Source: an uncultured Poribacteria bacterium (lineage in GTDB: Bacteria > Poribacteria > WGA-4E > PCPOR2b). Taken from it: DNA of 64,000 nt. Of the stretch, positions 16,409-25,341 are shown one piece after another; position 1 is the first letter of the stretch; every line of letters starts with the position of its first letter. The stretch is taken from NCBI GenBank assembly GCA_958296125.1, contig OY282444.1, positions 310,001 to 374,000 of the forward strand. The letters run 5' to 3'. The position numbers were made by a program, and so were the translations under genes. The notes below the pieces were generated by a model. It was not told where the DNA came from and did not search any database. It saw nothing but the letters and a program-made list of their open reading frames with translations.

Positions 16409-17866
16409 TCACCCCATCAATTTTCCAAGGGAGGCTCTGGACAGTTCGTATAAGGGGTTCCAATAGATACCGAGCAGGAGGGTCGGAACTACAAAAACGA
16501 GGAGTAGGACCAGACTGCCGGGCGAGAAAGAGAGGGATTCGGTGTCATCGGATGTGTCAAGGAACATTGCTTTGACGATTCGCACGTAGTAGTAAAGTGC
16601 CACGACGCTGTTGAGCAATCCGATAATTGCTAACCAGTAGAACTTCTCTTTAATGACAGCGGCAAACAGAATCCATTTCCCCGCGAAGCCCGCAAGTGGC
16701 GGCAGCCCGGTCAAAGAAAAGAGGAAGATTGCCATTGATACTGCGATAAGCGGCGCACGGGAAACCAGCCCACGGTAGCCGTCAATTGTTTCACTACCGA
16801 CCTCGTTTGCGATGAGGATCACGACAAAGAATGCTCCCAGATTCATAAACAGATAGATAATCAGGTAGATGAGAATTGCTTGAAGCCCTTCGCTTGTCAG
16901 CAACACCCCTCCCATGAGCAGGAAGCCGCCATGCGAAATACTTGAATAGGCGAGGAGTCGCTTCACATTTTGTTGTGGGAGTGCGGCAAGATTGCCCACG
17001 GTCATCGTTAAGGCGGAGACAACAGCTAGCATCATTGACCAATCAAGGGGATCATCCGCCGATTTAAGACCTGAGTAGAAGAGACGAATGAACAGGGCGA
17101 AACCAGCCGATTTGGATGCCACCGATAGAAACGCTGTGATTGGAATTGGGGCTCCTTCGTAGACATCGGGAGACCACATGTGAAAAGGCACGGAGGCAAT
17201 CTTGTAACCGACACCTGCTAGGATAAACGTAATCGACAACAGGACAGCCAGTGGATAAACGTTGCCTTGACTGAACATCTCCTCCAATCGGATGCTAATT
17301 AGCATAATATCCCCTGTGCCGGTCATGCCAAACAGGAGAGAGATACCAAATAGCATCGTGCCCGACGATATCGCGCCAAAGGTGATATATTTGAAGGCCG
17401 CTTCGCTCGAACGGGGACTATGCGTCAAGAACCCGGCGAGGATGTAGGAGGTCAGGCTGACCATTTCGAGCGAGAGGTAGATCATCAGGAGATGGGTTGA
17501 CGATGCCATCAGATACATGCCCAGCGCCACTGCAAGCAGAAGCGCGTAGTATTCACCTTTTGTCTCCGGATCGAGTTCGGCAGAACGCACCGAAAAGAGA
17601 ATCGTTGCAGCGGTAGCGACTGAGATAATAATTTTGAAGAACATGGCGAAACTATCGAGGCGAACCATGCCGAGGAACAAGGAGCGGTCTTCAGATCCAA
17701 TCACGATTGCTGTGATCACCGCCACCACCAATCCGACCAGTGACAGATAGGCGGGCCCGTTACTGCCTCTTTTCTTCGATGCCAGGTCATATAAGATGAC
17801 GACCACCGCAAAGATAATTAAAACGATTTCTGGTATAAAGTAAGGAATGCTTGCAATATTTGTCAA
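16409..17866 (-). CDS. nuoN: NADH-quinone oxidoreductase subunit N
   Basis: 485 residues with about 14 transmembrane helices: one of the three antiporter-like proton-pumping subunits of complex I. Typical stretches are LMIYLSLEMVSLTSYILAGF, FKYITFGAISSGTMLFGISL, VKRLLAYSSISHGGFLLMGG and FLFSLTGLPPLAGFAGKWI. The key membrane Glu (LEMVSL) and the Lys in the VKRLLAYSS region are present. The start is TTG at 17866 with AGGGGAG upstream; no in-frame ATG precedes the first helix. It is the last gene of the nuo operon, 12 bases after nuoM. Confidence 0.95.
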   Translation of the reverse strand: MTNIASIPYFIPEIVLIIFAVVVILYDLASKKRGSNGPAYLSLVGLVVAVITAIVIGSEDRSLFLGMVRLDSFAMFFKIIISVATAATILFSVRSAELDPETKGEYYALLLAVALGMYLMASSTHLLMIYLSLEMVSLTSYILAGFLTHSPRSSEAAFKYITFGAISSGTMLFGISLLFGMTGTGDIMLISIRLEEMFSQGNVYPLAVLLSITFILAGVGYKIASVPFHMWSPDVYEGAPIPITAFLSVASKSAGFALFIRLFYSGLKSADDPLDWSMMLAVVSALTMTVGNLAALPQQNVKRLLAYSSISHGGFLLMGGVLLTSEGLQAILIYLIIYLFMNLGAFFVVILIANEVGSETIDGYRGLVSRAPLIAVSMAIFLFSLTGLPPLAGFAGKWILFAAVIKEKFYWLAIIGLLNSVVALYYYVRIVKAMFLDTSDDTESLSFSPGSLVLLLVFVVPTLLLGIYWNPLYELSRASLGKLMG

Positions 17867-17878
17867 TGGAATCTCCCC

Positions 17879-19363
17879 TTATTGGACAAGCGGCAGTATG
17901 CTCACAGCTTCTCTAAACATATCAATAGCGATTGAGGGCCAAATCCCCAGTACAATCGTAAGAATACCCAACGGGACCAATGTTGCGATTTCGCGCCCAT
18001 TGATTTCGGTGATACCTTCGTATTTCGGATTCAACTCTCCTAGAAAGACACGCTGTAACGTCCAGAGGAAGTAAGCCGCCCCAACAACAATACCGATGGT
18101 CGAAAGGATTGTCAGCACCTTGAATTTACTGTATGCACCTAGTAGAGCCAAGGCTTCTCCCACGAAACCGCTGAGCCCCGGCAATCCCAAGGATGCCATA
18201 AACGCCAGCGTTGTAATGCCGGTGTATATCGGCATTTTGCTGCCGAGTCCACCGAAACCGTTGATTTCGCGGTGGTGCGCTCGGTCATACACAACCCCCA
18301 CCAAGAGAAATAGCATCGCGCTAATCACACCGTGGTTGAACATCTGAAGAATTGCACCGGTTAATCCGCTCTCGTTCCGTGCCGCAAGCCCTATCAGGAC
18401 AAACCCCATGTGGCCAATACTGGAGTAGGCAACAAGTTTCTTGAAGTCGGTCTGCGCCAACGCACAGAGTGAGCCGTAAACAATGTTAATAAAGCCAAGG
18501 ATTGCCAATGAGTTCCCCCACCTGCCTTCGCCATTGCAAAAGAAATCCATCCCTTCAGGCAACATCGCAAAGTTCACACGAACCAGTCCATAAGTCCCCA
18601 TCTTCAAAAGGATGCCCGCAAGGATGACGCTAATCGCGGTCGGTGCTTCTACGTGAGCGTCGGGTAGCCACGTGTGGAAGGGGAAGATTGGCACTTTAAC
18701 CGCAAAGCCGATGAAGAAACCGAGAAATGCCCAGATCTGGAATGTGGGATCGGCGAGGGGGTGGTCTGGGGTTTTCGCAAGTTCAATCAGTCTGGGAATA
18801 TCAAAGGTGCCGCCCTTGAGATAAACGGCAATCATGGCGATAAGCATCAGTACACTGCCGAAAAGGGTATACAGGAAAAACTTAATTGCCGCATACTCAC
18901 GTCTCGGCCCGCCCCATACCCCGATTAGGAAGTACATCGGAAGCAATGTAACCTCAAAGAAAACATAGAATAGGAACATATCCAGAGCGCAGAAGAAACC
19001 AATCATCCCCGTTTCCAAGAGCAGAAACAGCGCGAGGTAGGCTTTGATCCCCTTCTCAATCTTCCACGATGCCAGGACACATATCGGGCCTAACAGTGCT
19101 GTTAAAAGCACCAGTGTAACGCTCAGTCCGTCAATTCCAACGTGATAGCGGATATTGAATGCGTTAATCCACATCATGTCTTCTTCAAACTGATGTCCCG
19201 ACGCGGATCGATTATAAGTAATGAAAAGAAATACTGCAATCAGCAGCGGGATTAGCGTGACAACAAACGCCACACGCTTAGCGAGCTCCTCCTGCTCCCG
19301 CCGAATAGCAAATAAAATCAAAAGCATCCCTAGCAGGGGGATAAAAATCATCAAAGATAACAT
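17879..19363 (-). CDS. nuoM: NADH-quinone oxidoreductase subunit M
   Basis: 494 residues with about 14 helices: antiporter-like pump subunit. Diagnostic stretches are FFEVTLLPMYFLIGVWGG with the essential Glu, the KVPIFPFHTWLPDAHVEAPT motif, ILLKMGTYGLVR and FKKLVAYSSIGHMGFVLIG. The start has AAGGAGG upstream. It is preceded by a 602-base gap holding an IS630 remnant, then nuoL. Confidence 0.96.
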   Translation of the reverse strand: MLSLMIFIPLLGMLLILFAIRREQEELAKRVAFVVTLIPLLIAVFLFITYNRSASGHQFEEDMMWINAFNIRYHVGIDGLSVTLVLLTALLGPICVLASWKIEKGIKAYLALFLLLETGMIGFFCALDMFLFYVFFEVTLLPMYFLIGVWGGPRREYAAIKFFLYTLFGSVLMLIAMIAVYLKGGTFDIPRLIELAKTPDHPLADPTFQIWAFLGFFIGFAVKVPIFPFHTWLPDAHVEAPTAISVILAGILLKMGTYGLVRVNFAMLPEGMDFFCNGEGRWGNSLAILGFINIVYGSLCALAQTDFKKLVAYSSIGHMGFVLIGLAARNESGLTGAILQMFNHGVISAMLFLLVGVVYDRAHHREINGFGGLGSKMPIYTGITTLAFMASLGLPGLSGFVGEALALLGAYSKFKVLTILSTIGIVVGAAYFLWTLQRVFLGELNPKYEGITEINGREIATLVPLGILTIVLGIWPSIAIDMFREAVSILPLVQ

Positions 19364-19406
19364 CCAGCGAAATCCTCCTTAATTGAAATCATAGTGGATT
19401 CTATAA

Positions 19407-19914
19407 TTAACGATACATATTGATAATACCCTCAAGGGGCTTATCAGCATTGTATGACCGTAGCCGCTTGAGATTGGCAAAATCGTGTTCAACGGGATTA
19501 TCATCCGTCGAATAAGGTGGCAAGTATACCCCCGCCGCGCCACACCGTTCTGTTTGCTGCCGAGAGGCTGCCCGTTTTTTGGGACATTGCTCCTTATATC
19601 CAAGCGTTCTTTCTTCGCGTGTGCTCCAACCTCCGCAGTCCATAGGCAATACAGGACTTTGAAACCCCAAAGTGTCTGGCGCGTTCGTCAAGGGTTTGGC
19701 CGGGGTATGCCCTGACATGGTCAGCGAGTGCCGTTGGGTCAAGGAGTCTTGGGTGTCGGGGTCCGGGTTTTCCGCACGCGAGCGGGTCGGGTGCGTTGAT
19801 CCATTGGTAAATCGCAGCGCGCGCGACGTTAAAGCGTTTTGCGGCTTGTGTTTTACTCCCACCCTTTTCTATAAATGCAAGGACGCGTTTGCGTAAATCT
19901 GCTGAATGTGCCAT
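19407..19914 (-). pseudogene. IS630-family transposase remnant inside the nuo operon
   Basis: The frame from 19914 encodes an IS630 N-terminus with a helix-turn-helix (MAHSADLRKRVLAFIEKGGS, AAKRFNVARAAIYQWI), ending after KNAWI. A shifted frame then gives the IS630 C-terminus, LPPYSTDDNPVEHDFANLKR, with the last Asp/Glu region of the DDE site. Most of the catalytic core between is deleted, so the copy cannot transpose by itself. It lies in the same direction as nuoL and nuoM. I could not define its terminal repeats. Confidence 0.75.
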
Positions 19915-19965
19915 AATCTCAAGGGTATATGCCCCCTCTGGCTCACCGGTTTGGCTGGAAAAAAC

Positions 19966-22158
19966 TTAGAATAAAGCACGGAAAATCAAAATCAGCAGCA
20001 CAACACCGCCCAAAACCGCTAGCAGATAATTTTGGATCATACCTGTTTGAACCCGCCTGACTCTGCCACCAATTGACCATGTAATTCGGGCGACTAAATT
20101 GACCAATCCATCGACAAAGGTGTTATCGAACCACCCTGCGACTCGAGCACACCCTGCCTGTATAACGATACTAACCCCGTTGACAATTCCATCGATGACA
20201 CGCAAATCAAACAGTCCGAGCACTTTTGAGCATGCAACGGTAAATGCAACAATCACACCGTTGTAAAATTCATCAAAATAGTATTTATTCCAAAGCAGCG
20301 TGTAAATTGGTCGCAGCCTCGCTGCAACAACGTCAGGCGAGATTTTCCTCCAGTAATAGAAAAGCGCAGATAACCCAATACCGAAAATAACGATAACAAA
20401 CGATAACGGTACGACGATGTTATGCGCCTTATCGTGGTCTGGGTCATGATGTGCTGCTGCATCGTCATGATGTGCATCTTCTGCGGCGGCATGTGCATCG
20501 GACAGTCCTAACTGTGCATATAGGACCTCTTGATTTGAATCGTGTATCGCATGTTTCGGTGCATGGATGTGGGGTTGCTCCGGTTGTTTCACATATTTTT
20601 CAAACGACCATTTGTTGACGATTGGAAAACTGAGAACCGCTAAAATAATCAGTGGAATCGCCATCTTCAAAGGCGATTCGTGGGCATGGGCGTGCATTGC
20701 TTGGTTGCGGGGTTCCCCGGTAAAGGTCATAAAGATGAGGCGGAACATATAAAATGCGGTGATAACGGCTGCGAGTGCTGCCATGCCAAACAAAATATAG
20801 TGATGAACCGAGTTCCAAGAGATTGCCCTATAGAGCACCTCAACGAGGATAGCATCTTTGCTCCAGAATCCTGAGAAGATATAAGGCACGCCAGCGATTG
20901 ACAATGTTGCGATCAACATCGTCACAAAGGTGATGGGCATCTTATGTCTAAGCCCTCCCATGTGGCGCATATCCTGTGCAGGGTCAATGCCGAAGCTATC
21001 GAATGAGGCTGCGTGTGCGTCGGTATGCCCATGGTCGTCATCGTGAGAATGATGGGCGGCATGGAAGGCGTGGATGACGCTGCCGGATCCGAGGAACAGT
21101 AGGGCTTTGAAGAATGCGTGCGTCGTGAGGTGAAAAAGCCCGGCGACATAACTCCCTGCCCCAATTGCCAACATCATATAGCCCAGTTGGCTAATGGTTG
21201 AATAAGCGAGGACCCGCTTAATATCAAACCGAACGATGGCAATCGTTGCTGCGACTATCGCCGTGATGCCTCCGACATACGCAATGACCAAGGATGAATC
21301 CGCGGTAAGGATTGGGAACATTCGTGCGGTCAGATAAACCCCTGCGGCGACCATCGTCGCAGCGTGAATCAAGGCACTGACAGGTGTGGGGCCCTCCATT
21401 GCATCCGGCAGCCATGTGTGCAAAGGGATTTGCGCCGACTTGCCAACGGCACCGCAGAAGATTAGCACCCCGGCAATCGACAACCAAGTCATATCACCGG
21501 CGGTCAAATTACTTGCGAGTGCGAAAATACCCTCGTCGCCGTAGAGCGATAAAGTGCGAAATTTAGCAAAAAGCATCATCATGCCGATGAACATCCCAAC
21601 ATCCCCAACGCGGGTCGTCATGAACGCTTTTTTACACGCATTCGCCGGGGCATCTCGTTCAAACCAGAATCCAATGAGCAGATAAGAGCAAACACCGACA
21701 AGTTCCCAGCCAATATAGATACCGAGTAGGTTGTCAGAAACAACCAAGAAAAGCATCGAGAAGGAGAACAACGACAGGAAGGCAAAGAAGCGTGGGTAAC
21801 GGGGATCTCCGTGCATATAGCCGATCGAAAAGATATGGACAAGGCTACTGACAACCGTGACAACAAGGAGCATGACGGAGGTCACACTGTCAAAGAGGAA
21901 GCCCATTGAAAAATTGACCGATCCTAGCGGGAGCCAGGTGAGCGAGTGTATCTCTGCGCCATCGTGCGAAAACTTATCCGGATCGGCGATAACGTTTGTA
22001 AACAGGAGGACAGAGCAGACAAATGCCACAAGCATTGCTGCGGTTGAAACCAAATCTTGGCGGGGATAATTACGTCCGGTCAGCGATAGGAGACCGAAAA
22101 ACGCGAATGCAGCAAGGGGGGCAAGTAAAATGATGCTAATGAGAGGTATAACAGGCAT
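19966..22158 (-). CDS. nuoL: NADH-quinone oxidoreductase subunit L with His-rich insertions
   Basis: 730 residues, longer than the usual 610-660. It is the distal antiporter-like subunit with the long lateral helix. Motifs: FIGWELVGVCSYLLIGFW with the essential Glu, KSAQIPLHTWLPDAMEGPTP, IHAATMVAAGVYL, DIKRVLAYSTISQLGYMML. Two loops are unusually rich in His and Asp: one around HSHDDDHGHTDAH (21005-21075) and one around HAAAEDAHHDDAAAHHDP (20420-20505). An AGGAG site precedes the ATG. It is followed by the IS630 remnant and then nuoM. Confidence 0.95.
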   Translation of the reverse strand: MPVIPLISIILLAPLAAFAFFGLLSLTGRNYPRQDLVSTAAMLVAFVCSVLLFTNVIADPDKFSHDGAEIHSLTWLPLGSVNFSMGFLFDSVTSVMLLVVTVVSSLVHIFSIGYMHGDPRYPRFFAFLSLFSFSMLFLVVSDNLLGIYIGWELVGVCSYLLIGFWFERDAPANACKKAFMTTRVGDVGMFIGMMMLFAKFRTLSLYGDEGIFALASNLTAGDMTWLSIAGVLIFCGAVGKSAQIPLHTWLPDAMEGPTPVSALIHAATMVAAGVYLTARMFPILTADSSLVIAYVGGITAIVAATIAIVRFDIKRVLAYSTISQLGYMMLAIGAGSYVAGLFHLTTHAFFKALLFLGSGSVIHAFHAAHHSHDDDHGHTDAHAASFDSFGIDPAQDMRHMGGLRHKMPITFVTMLIATLSIAGVPYIFSGFWSKDAILVEVLYRAISWNSVHHYILFGMAALAAVITAFYMFRLIFMTFTGEPRNQAMHAHAHESPLKMAIPLIILAVLSFPIVNKWSFEKYVKQPEQPHIHAPKHAIHDSNQEVLYAQLGLSDAHAAAEDAHHDDAAAHHDPDHDKAHNIVVPLSFVIVIFGIGLSALFYYWRKISPDVVAARLRPIYTLLWNKYYFDEFYNGVIVAFTVACSKVLGLFDLRVIDGIVNGVSIVIQAGCARVAGWFDNTFVDGLVNLVARITWSIGGRVRRVQTGMIQNYLLAVLGGVVLLILIFRALF

Positions 22159-22182
22159 ATAATAATCTCCTAATGGAATCGC

Positions 22183-22329
22183 TCACTCGATTTCTGAGAT
22201 AATATGATTGAGGTCACGGGGCTGTAATTTTTCTGTGGTGCAATCTACAAGCCGATCAAGCCCTTCGAGGACAGTTGCTCCGATGAGTGCAGAATCTCGG
22301 TTAGGCAAAACGCCCCATTCGGTTAGCTC
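22183..22329 (-). pseudogene. C-terminal remnant of a clan AA (retropepsin-like) protease gene
   Basis: Between nuoK and nuoL a 49-codon frame without a start reads ALIGATVLEGLDRLVDCTTE and ends HIISEIE. It resembles the C-terminal flap and strand of small bacterial retropepsin-like proteins (LIGxTxLExLxLxVD). The catalytic DTG half is absent and a stop bounds it upstream. A short unrelated coding relic cannot be ruled out. Confidence 0.4.
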
Positions 22330-22350
22330 CTAATAGTTAGGCACCGGAAA

Positions 22351-22659
22351 CTATCCCTTCAAAGTGTCGGTCTCGTCGGGACTGATGGTACTGAACTCTC
22401 TATAAATTGCCAAAATAATAGCTAAAAAGACAGCAGCTTCAGCGGCAGCAAGGACAATTCCAAAGAGGGCGATGATCTGACCGCTGATGTCGTCAGGTGG
22501 CGTTACGAAGCGGGAAAAGGCAGCGAAATTGAGGTTACAGGAGTTGAGAATCAATTCGATTCCCATCAAGATACTGATAGCATTCCTGCGCGTCAAAACA
22601 CAGAAGATTCCGAGACTAAACAGTATAATACTGATGACAAGATAACTCTGTAGGTTCAT
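22351..22659 (-). CDS. nuoK: NADH-quinone oxidoreductase subunit K
   Basis: 102 residues with three transmembrane helices. The conserved membrane Glu residues are present in ISILMGIELILNSCNLNFA and in AAAEAAVFLAIILAIYR. This small subunit links the quinone site to the antiporter modules through the membrane proton axis. Its ATG overlaps the nuoJ stop (ATGA), and GGAGGT lies within the end of nuoJ. Confidence 0.95.
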   Translation of the reverse strand: MNLQSYLVISIILFSLGIFCVLTRRNAISILMGIELILNSCNLNFAAFSRFVTPPDDISGQIIALFGIVLAAAEAAVFLAIILAIYREFSTISPDETDTLKG

Positions 22660-23174
22660 TCGTTCCTGACCTCCTTACGGGAAATTAGTGCCGCCCCAAT
22701 CAACGCGACCAATAACAGAATCGACGCGATCTCAAATGGCAGTAAGAACTCTTCCTTCATAATCATCTCGCCAATCTTGCGCGTTGTCGGTTCCTGCGAT
22801 GCCCCTGCGTCCACGTTTTCCCATTGTGGCGTGTTTGTAATGACACTCAAAAGCAAGCCGAAGATGGTTAGCGATACGACACCTCCCCAGAAAAGCTGTC
22901 CGCGTTCCAGCTTGAGCTTCAGGTCCAAGCGGCCACTTGTCATCATAACCCCAAATAGAATCAGGACCAGAATACCGCCGACATAGACTATCACTTGGGT
23001 AGCGGCAAGGAAATCCGCTTGTAAGAAAACATAAAGCCCCGCAACGCTGAAAAGCGTAACCATCAGTGAGAAGGCAGCGTAGACGATATTTTTTATCGTC
23101 ACAACAATAACCGCCGATCCAATGGTCAACAGGGCAAAAAGGTAAAAAACTAATTGTTGAGGATTAAATTCCAT
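22656..23174 (-). CDS. nuoJ: NADH-quinone oxidoreductase subunit J
   Basis: 172 residues with five transmembrane helices. VYVGGILVLILFGVMMTS carries the characteristic pi-bulge helix of NuoJ. A hydrophilic loop (about 110-140) separates helices 4 and 5. It overlaps nuoK by four bases and lies 20 bases after nuoI. Confidence 0.95.
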   Translation of the reverse strand: MEFNPQQLVFYLFALLTIGSAVIVVTIKNIVYAAFSLMVTLFSVAGLYVFLQADFLAATQVIVYVGGILVLILFGVMMTSGRLDLKLKLERGQLFWGGVVSLTIFGLLLSVITNTPQWENVDAGASQEPTTRKIGEMIMKEEFLLPFEIASILLLVALIGAALISRKEVRNE

Positions 23175-23194
23175 AGGGGGACTCAGTTACTCAA

Positions 23195-23866
23195 TTAGTC
23201 TGCGGCTTCCGCCTCAGTGGATTCATCAGTTGGTTGTTCATACATCTCTGGCTTCGCAAATTCGTAAATTAGGTCTGTCCGATCGAAGGTTGAGTACTCA
23301 ATCCCATCGCTAAGATTATCGAACATAATCAGGCATTCCGTTGGACAAACTTCAGTGCAAAGACCACAGTACATACAGAGCGACATATCAATGTCAAACT
23401 GGTCGAGGTAGAAAATCACCGGCTTCCGCTCAACGACATTAGCGATTTCCTCACTCGCAACAGCAACGGTTCTATTGTCGCGTGTCTGAATGGTAACAGC
23501 TGTATTGGGTGCTGGTTTCTCGGCTCCCTCAATATTACCGACAATTTCCGTCCTATCTTTGAGATGGACTACATTCATACTATCCCAAAGTCGCTCGCCT
23601 TTGGGCAGTTTTTGGGTGGCAATGGTAATGCAGTCAACGGGACAAATCATCTCGCATTTTTTACAACCGATACAATCCTCAATGCGGTTGTGTAGCTTTC
23701 CTCGATACCCCTTGGGGATCTCGCGGATATTTTTCTTCTGCTCAAAGGATCGGTCGTAAGGATATTGGTGGGTGACGGAGGGTTGTAACAACTGTTTGAA
23801 GGTGATACGCATACCGACGAGGGCTGTATAAACCCCCAGATAGATATTTGACAAATAGTGGCGCAT
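23195..23866 (-). CDS. nuoI: NADH-quinone oxidoreductase subunit I with an enlarged inter-cluster region
   Basis: 223 residues carrying two [4Fe-4S] clusters that pass electrons to NuoB. Cluster 1 ligands: C65, C68, C71, C75 (CIGCKKCEMICP). Cluster 2 ligands: C164, C167, C170, C174 (CMYCGLCTEVCP). The two motifs are separated by 88 residues, against roughly 30-35 in the Escherichia coli and Thermus proteins. The extra piece, about residues 88-145, is hydrophilic and includes VVHLKDRTEIVGNIEGAEKP. All eight Cys are intact, so the subunit should work. Start: AAGGGGG upstream of the ATG. Confidence 0.95.
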   Translation of the reverse strand: MRHYLSNIYLGVYTALVGMRITFKQLLQPSVTHQYPYDRSFEQKKNIREIPKGYRGKLHNRIEDCIGCKKCEMICPVDCITIATQKLPKGERLWDSMNVVHLKDRTEIVGNIEGAEKPAPNTAVTIQTRDNRTVAVASEEIANVVERKPVIFYLDQFDIDMSLCMYCGLCTEVCPTECLIMFDNLSDGIEYSTFDRTDLIYEFAKPEMYEQPTDESTEAEAAD

Positions 23867-23910
23867 GATAAAAACCCCCTTAGAGGTAAATTTGTGTGCC
23901 TTTGGCTTTT

Positions 23911-25224
23911 TTAGGTTGTCGCAGAAACTCGCCGCTCCGCCGAACTTGGCGGTGGTTCAGGCCCCTGAGATAAACTCTTACCTAGCACACCGAACGTGAA
24001 AATGAGTCCAAGTATAATAACGGCAATACTAATAATAATACTTAATAGCGAATCTTTCGGGAAAATCAACCCCCAGATTCCGACACCCAGAATATTGAAA
24101 AATGAAATCGGTATAAAATACTTCCAACATAGACTCATCAACTGATCCACACGCAAACGCGGTAGCGTCCAGCGCAGCCACATCATGACGAACACTAAGA
24201 GCAGCGTTTTGATAACGACCCCCAAAAGTCCACCAAGGGTAACCGCTCTCAGGAGGAAGCCAAGGATGCCGGATTGAGGTAACATTTCTGCAGGGACAAT
24301 CCCGTGCCAACCGCCGAGGAATAGCGTTGAAGCGATTGCACTGACTGCAAACATATTCGCATATTCCGCAATGAAGAACAGCGCAAAACGCATACCGCTA
24401 TACTCGGTATGGAAGCCAGCGACCAGTTCAGATTCTGCTTCGGGAAGGTCAAACGGGGTCCGGTTGACTTCAGCAATCGATGAGATAAAGAAAACGAAGA
24501 ATGCAATAAAGGTGAACGGTGTCCGAAAAATTAACCAATTCGCTATCCCGTCTTGGCCTTTGACGATTTCCTGCATATTCAGGGTCTGCATGAGCATAAC
24601 AACTGTCAAAATGCCGAGCCCGATCGGGATTTCATAGCTAACGATTTGGGCGGCAGATCGCATCGCCCCAAGCAGGGACCATTTGCTATTGGAAGCCCAA
24701 CCTGCCATAATCACGCCCATCACGATAACGGAGGAGATTGCCATGATATAAAAAATGCCGATATTTAATTCACTCACCAGAATGGATCGACCAAACGGAA
24801 TCGCAGCAAACACGGCAAAGGAGCAAGCGAAGATAATGTATGGGGAAACCACAAAGAGGAATTTATCCCCCTCTCGTGGGATGTGGTCTTCCTTGAAAAT
24901 GAGTTTAACCCCATCGGCTAAGGTTTGAAGGATACCGTGCGGTCCCACCCGCATCGGTCCAACCCGGTCTTGGATATGTGCAGAAACTTTCCGCTCTGCT
25001 AAAACCAGACCGAGTGGGAGTAAGGGGACAACGGCAACGAAAATTACGCAACAGACGAGCATAATTGCGAATTCGCCGAGCGGAGCGGGGAGATGTTCCA
25101 GAAATGGCGCGTGATTTTGGACATATCTTTGCGCCCAGCTTTCGGAGGATTGGACGAAAAATTGATGTAAGTTTTCAACCCCGATTGCATCGGGATTCCA
25201 AGCAACTTGTAAACCGAGTGGCAT
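23911..25224 (-). CDS. nuoH: NADH-quinone oxidoreductase subunit H with a palindromic-element peptide at its N-terminus
   Basis: 437 residues with eight or nine helices; it forms much of the quinone chamber. Typical stretches are ERKVSAHIQDRVGPMRVGPHG, LADGVKLIFKEDHIP, EVNRTPFDLPEAESELVAGFHTEYSG (written in two halves in most alignments) and RWTLPRLRVDQLM. The N-terminus is about 40 residues longer than usual. It begins MPLGLQVAWNPDAIGVEN, where VAWNPDAIG is encoded by a copy of the palindromic repeat. The ATG at 25224 has AAGGAG upstream; no better internal start was seen before the first helix. Confidence 0.95.
   Translation of the reverse strand: MPLGLQVAWNPDAIGVENLHQFFVQSSESWAQRYVQNHAPFLEHLPAPLGEFAIMLVCCVIFVAVVPLLPLGLVLAERKVSAHIQDRVGPMRVGPHGILQTLADGVKLIFKEDHIPREGDKFLFVVSPYIIFACSFAVFAAIPFGRSILVSELNIGIFYIMAISSVIVMGVIMAGWASNSKWSLLGAMRSAAQIVSYEIPIGLGILTVVMLMQTLNMQEIVKGQDGIANWLIFRTPFTFIAFFVFFISSIAEVNRTPFDLPEAESELVAGFHTEYSGMRFALFFIAEYANMFAVSAIASTLFLGGWHGIVPAEMLPQSGILGFLLRAVTLGGLLGVVIKTLLLVFVMMWLRWTLPRLRVDQLMSLCWKYFIPISFFNILGVGIWGLIFPKDSLLSIIISIAVIILGLIFTFGVLGKSLSQGPEPPPSSAERRVSATT
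25176..25207 (-). repeat. Palindromic element inside nuoH
   Basis: The core CCCGATGCAATCGGG (minus strand, 25180-25194) and its left arm AGTTGCTTGGAAT match the copy at 49934-49961. It is translated as VAWNPDAIG. Confidence 0.8.
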
Positions 25225-25275
25225 TCAAACTCCTTATCCGTGAAACGTGATGCGTGAAAATCATTGGTTCATTGA

Positions 25276-25307
25276 TGCAGTCGGGCTAGGAAGCCCGACC
25301 TACGGGG
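25276..25307. repeat. Dispersed hairpin repeat, copy 1
   Basis: GTCGGGCTAGGAAGCCCGAC folds as a hairpin, followed by a C/T-ACGGGG tail. The same 32 bases recur with two differences at 31199-31230. It lies between nuoD and nuoH, preceded by an ACGTGATGCGTGAAA motif that also recurs near 35783. Confidence 0.65.
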
Positions 25308-25341
25308 CACATAAGAAAAAGAAAGAAAACCGGCATCGAAT

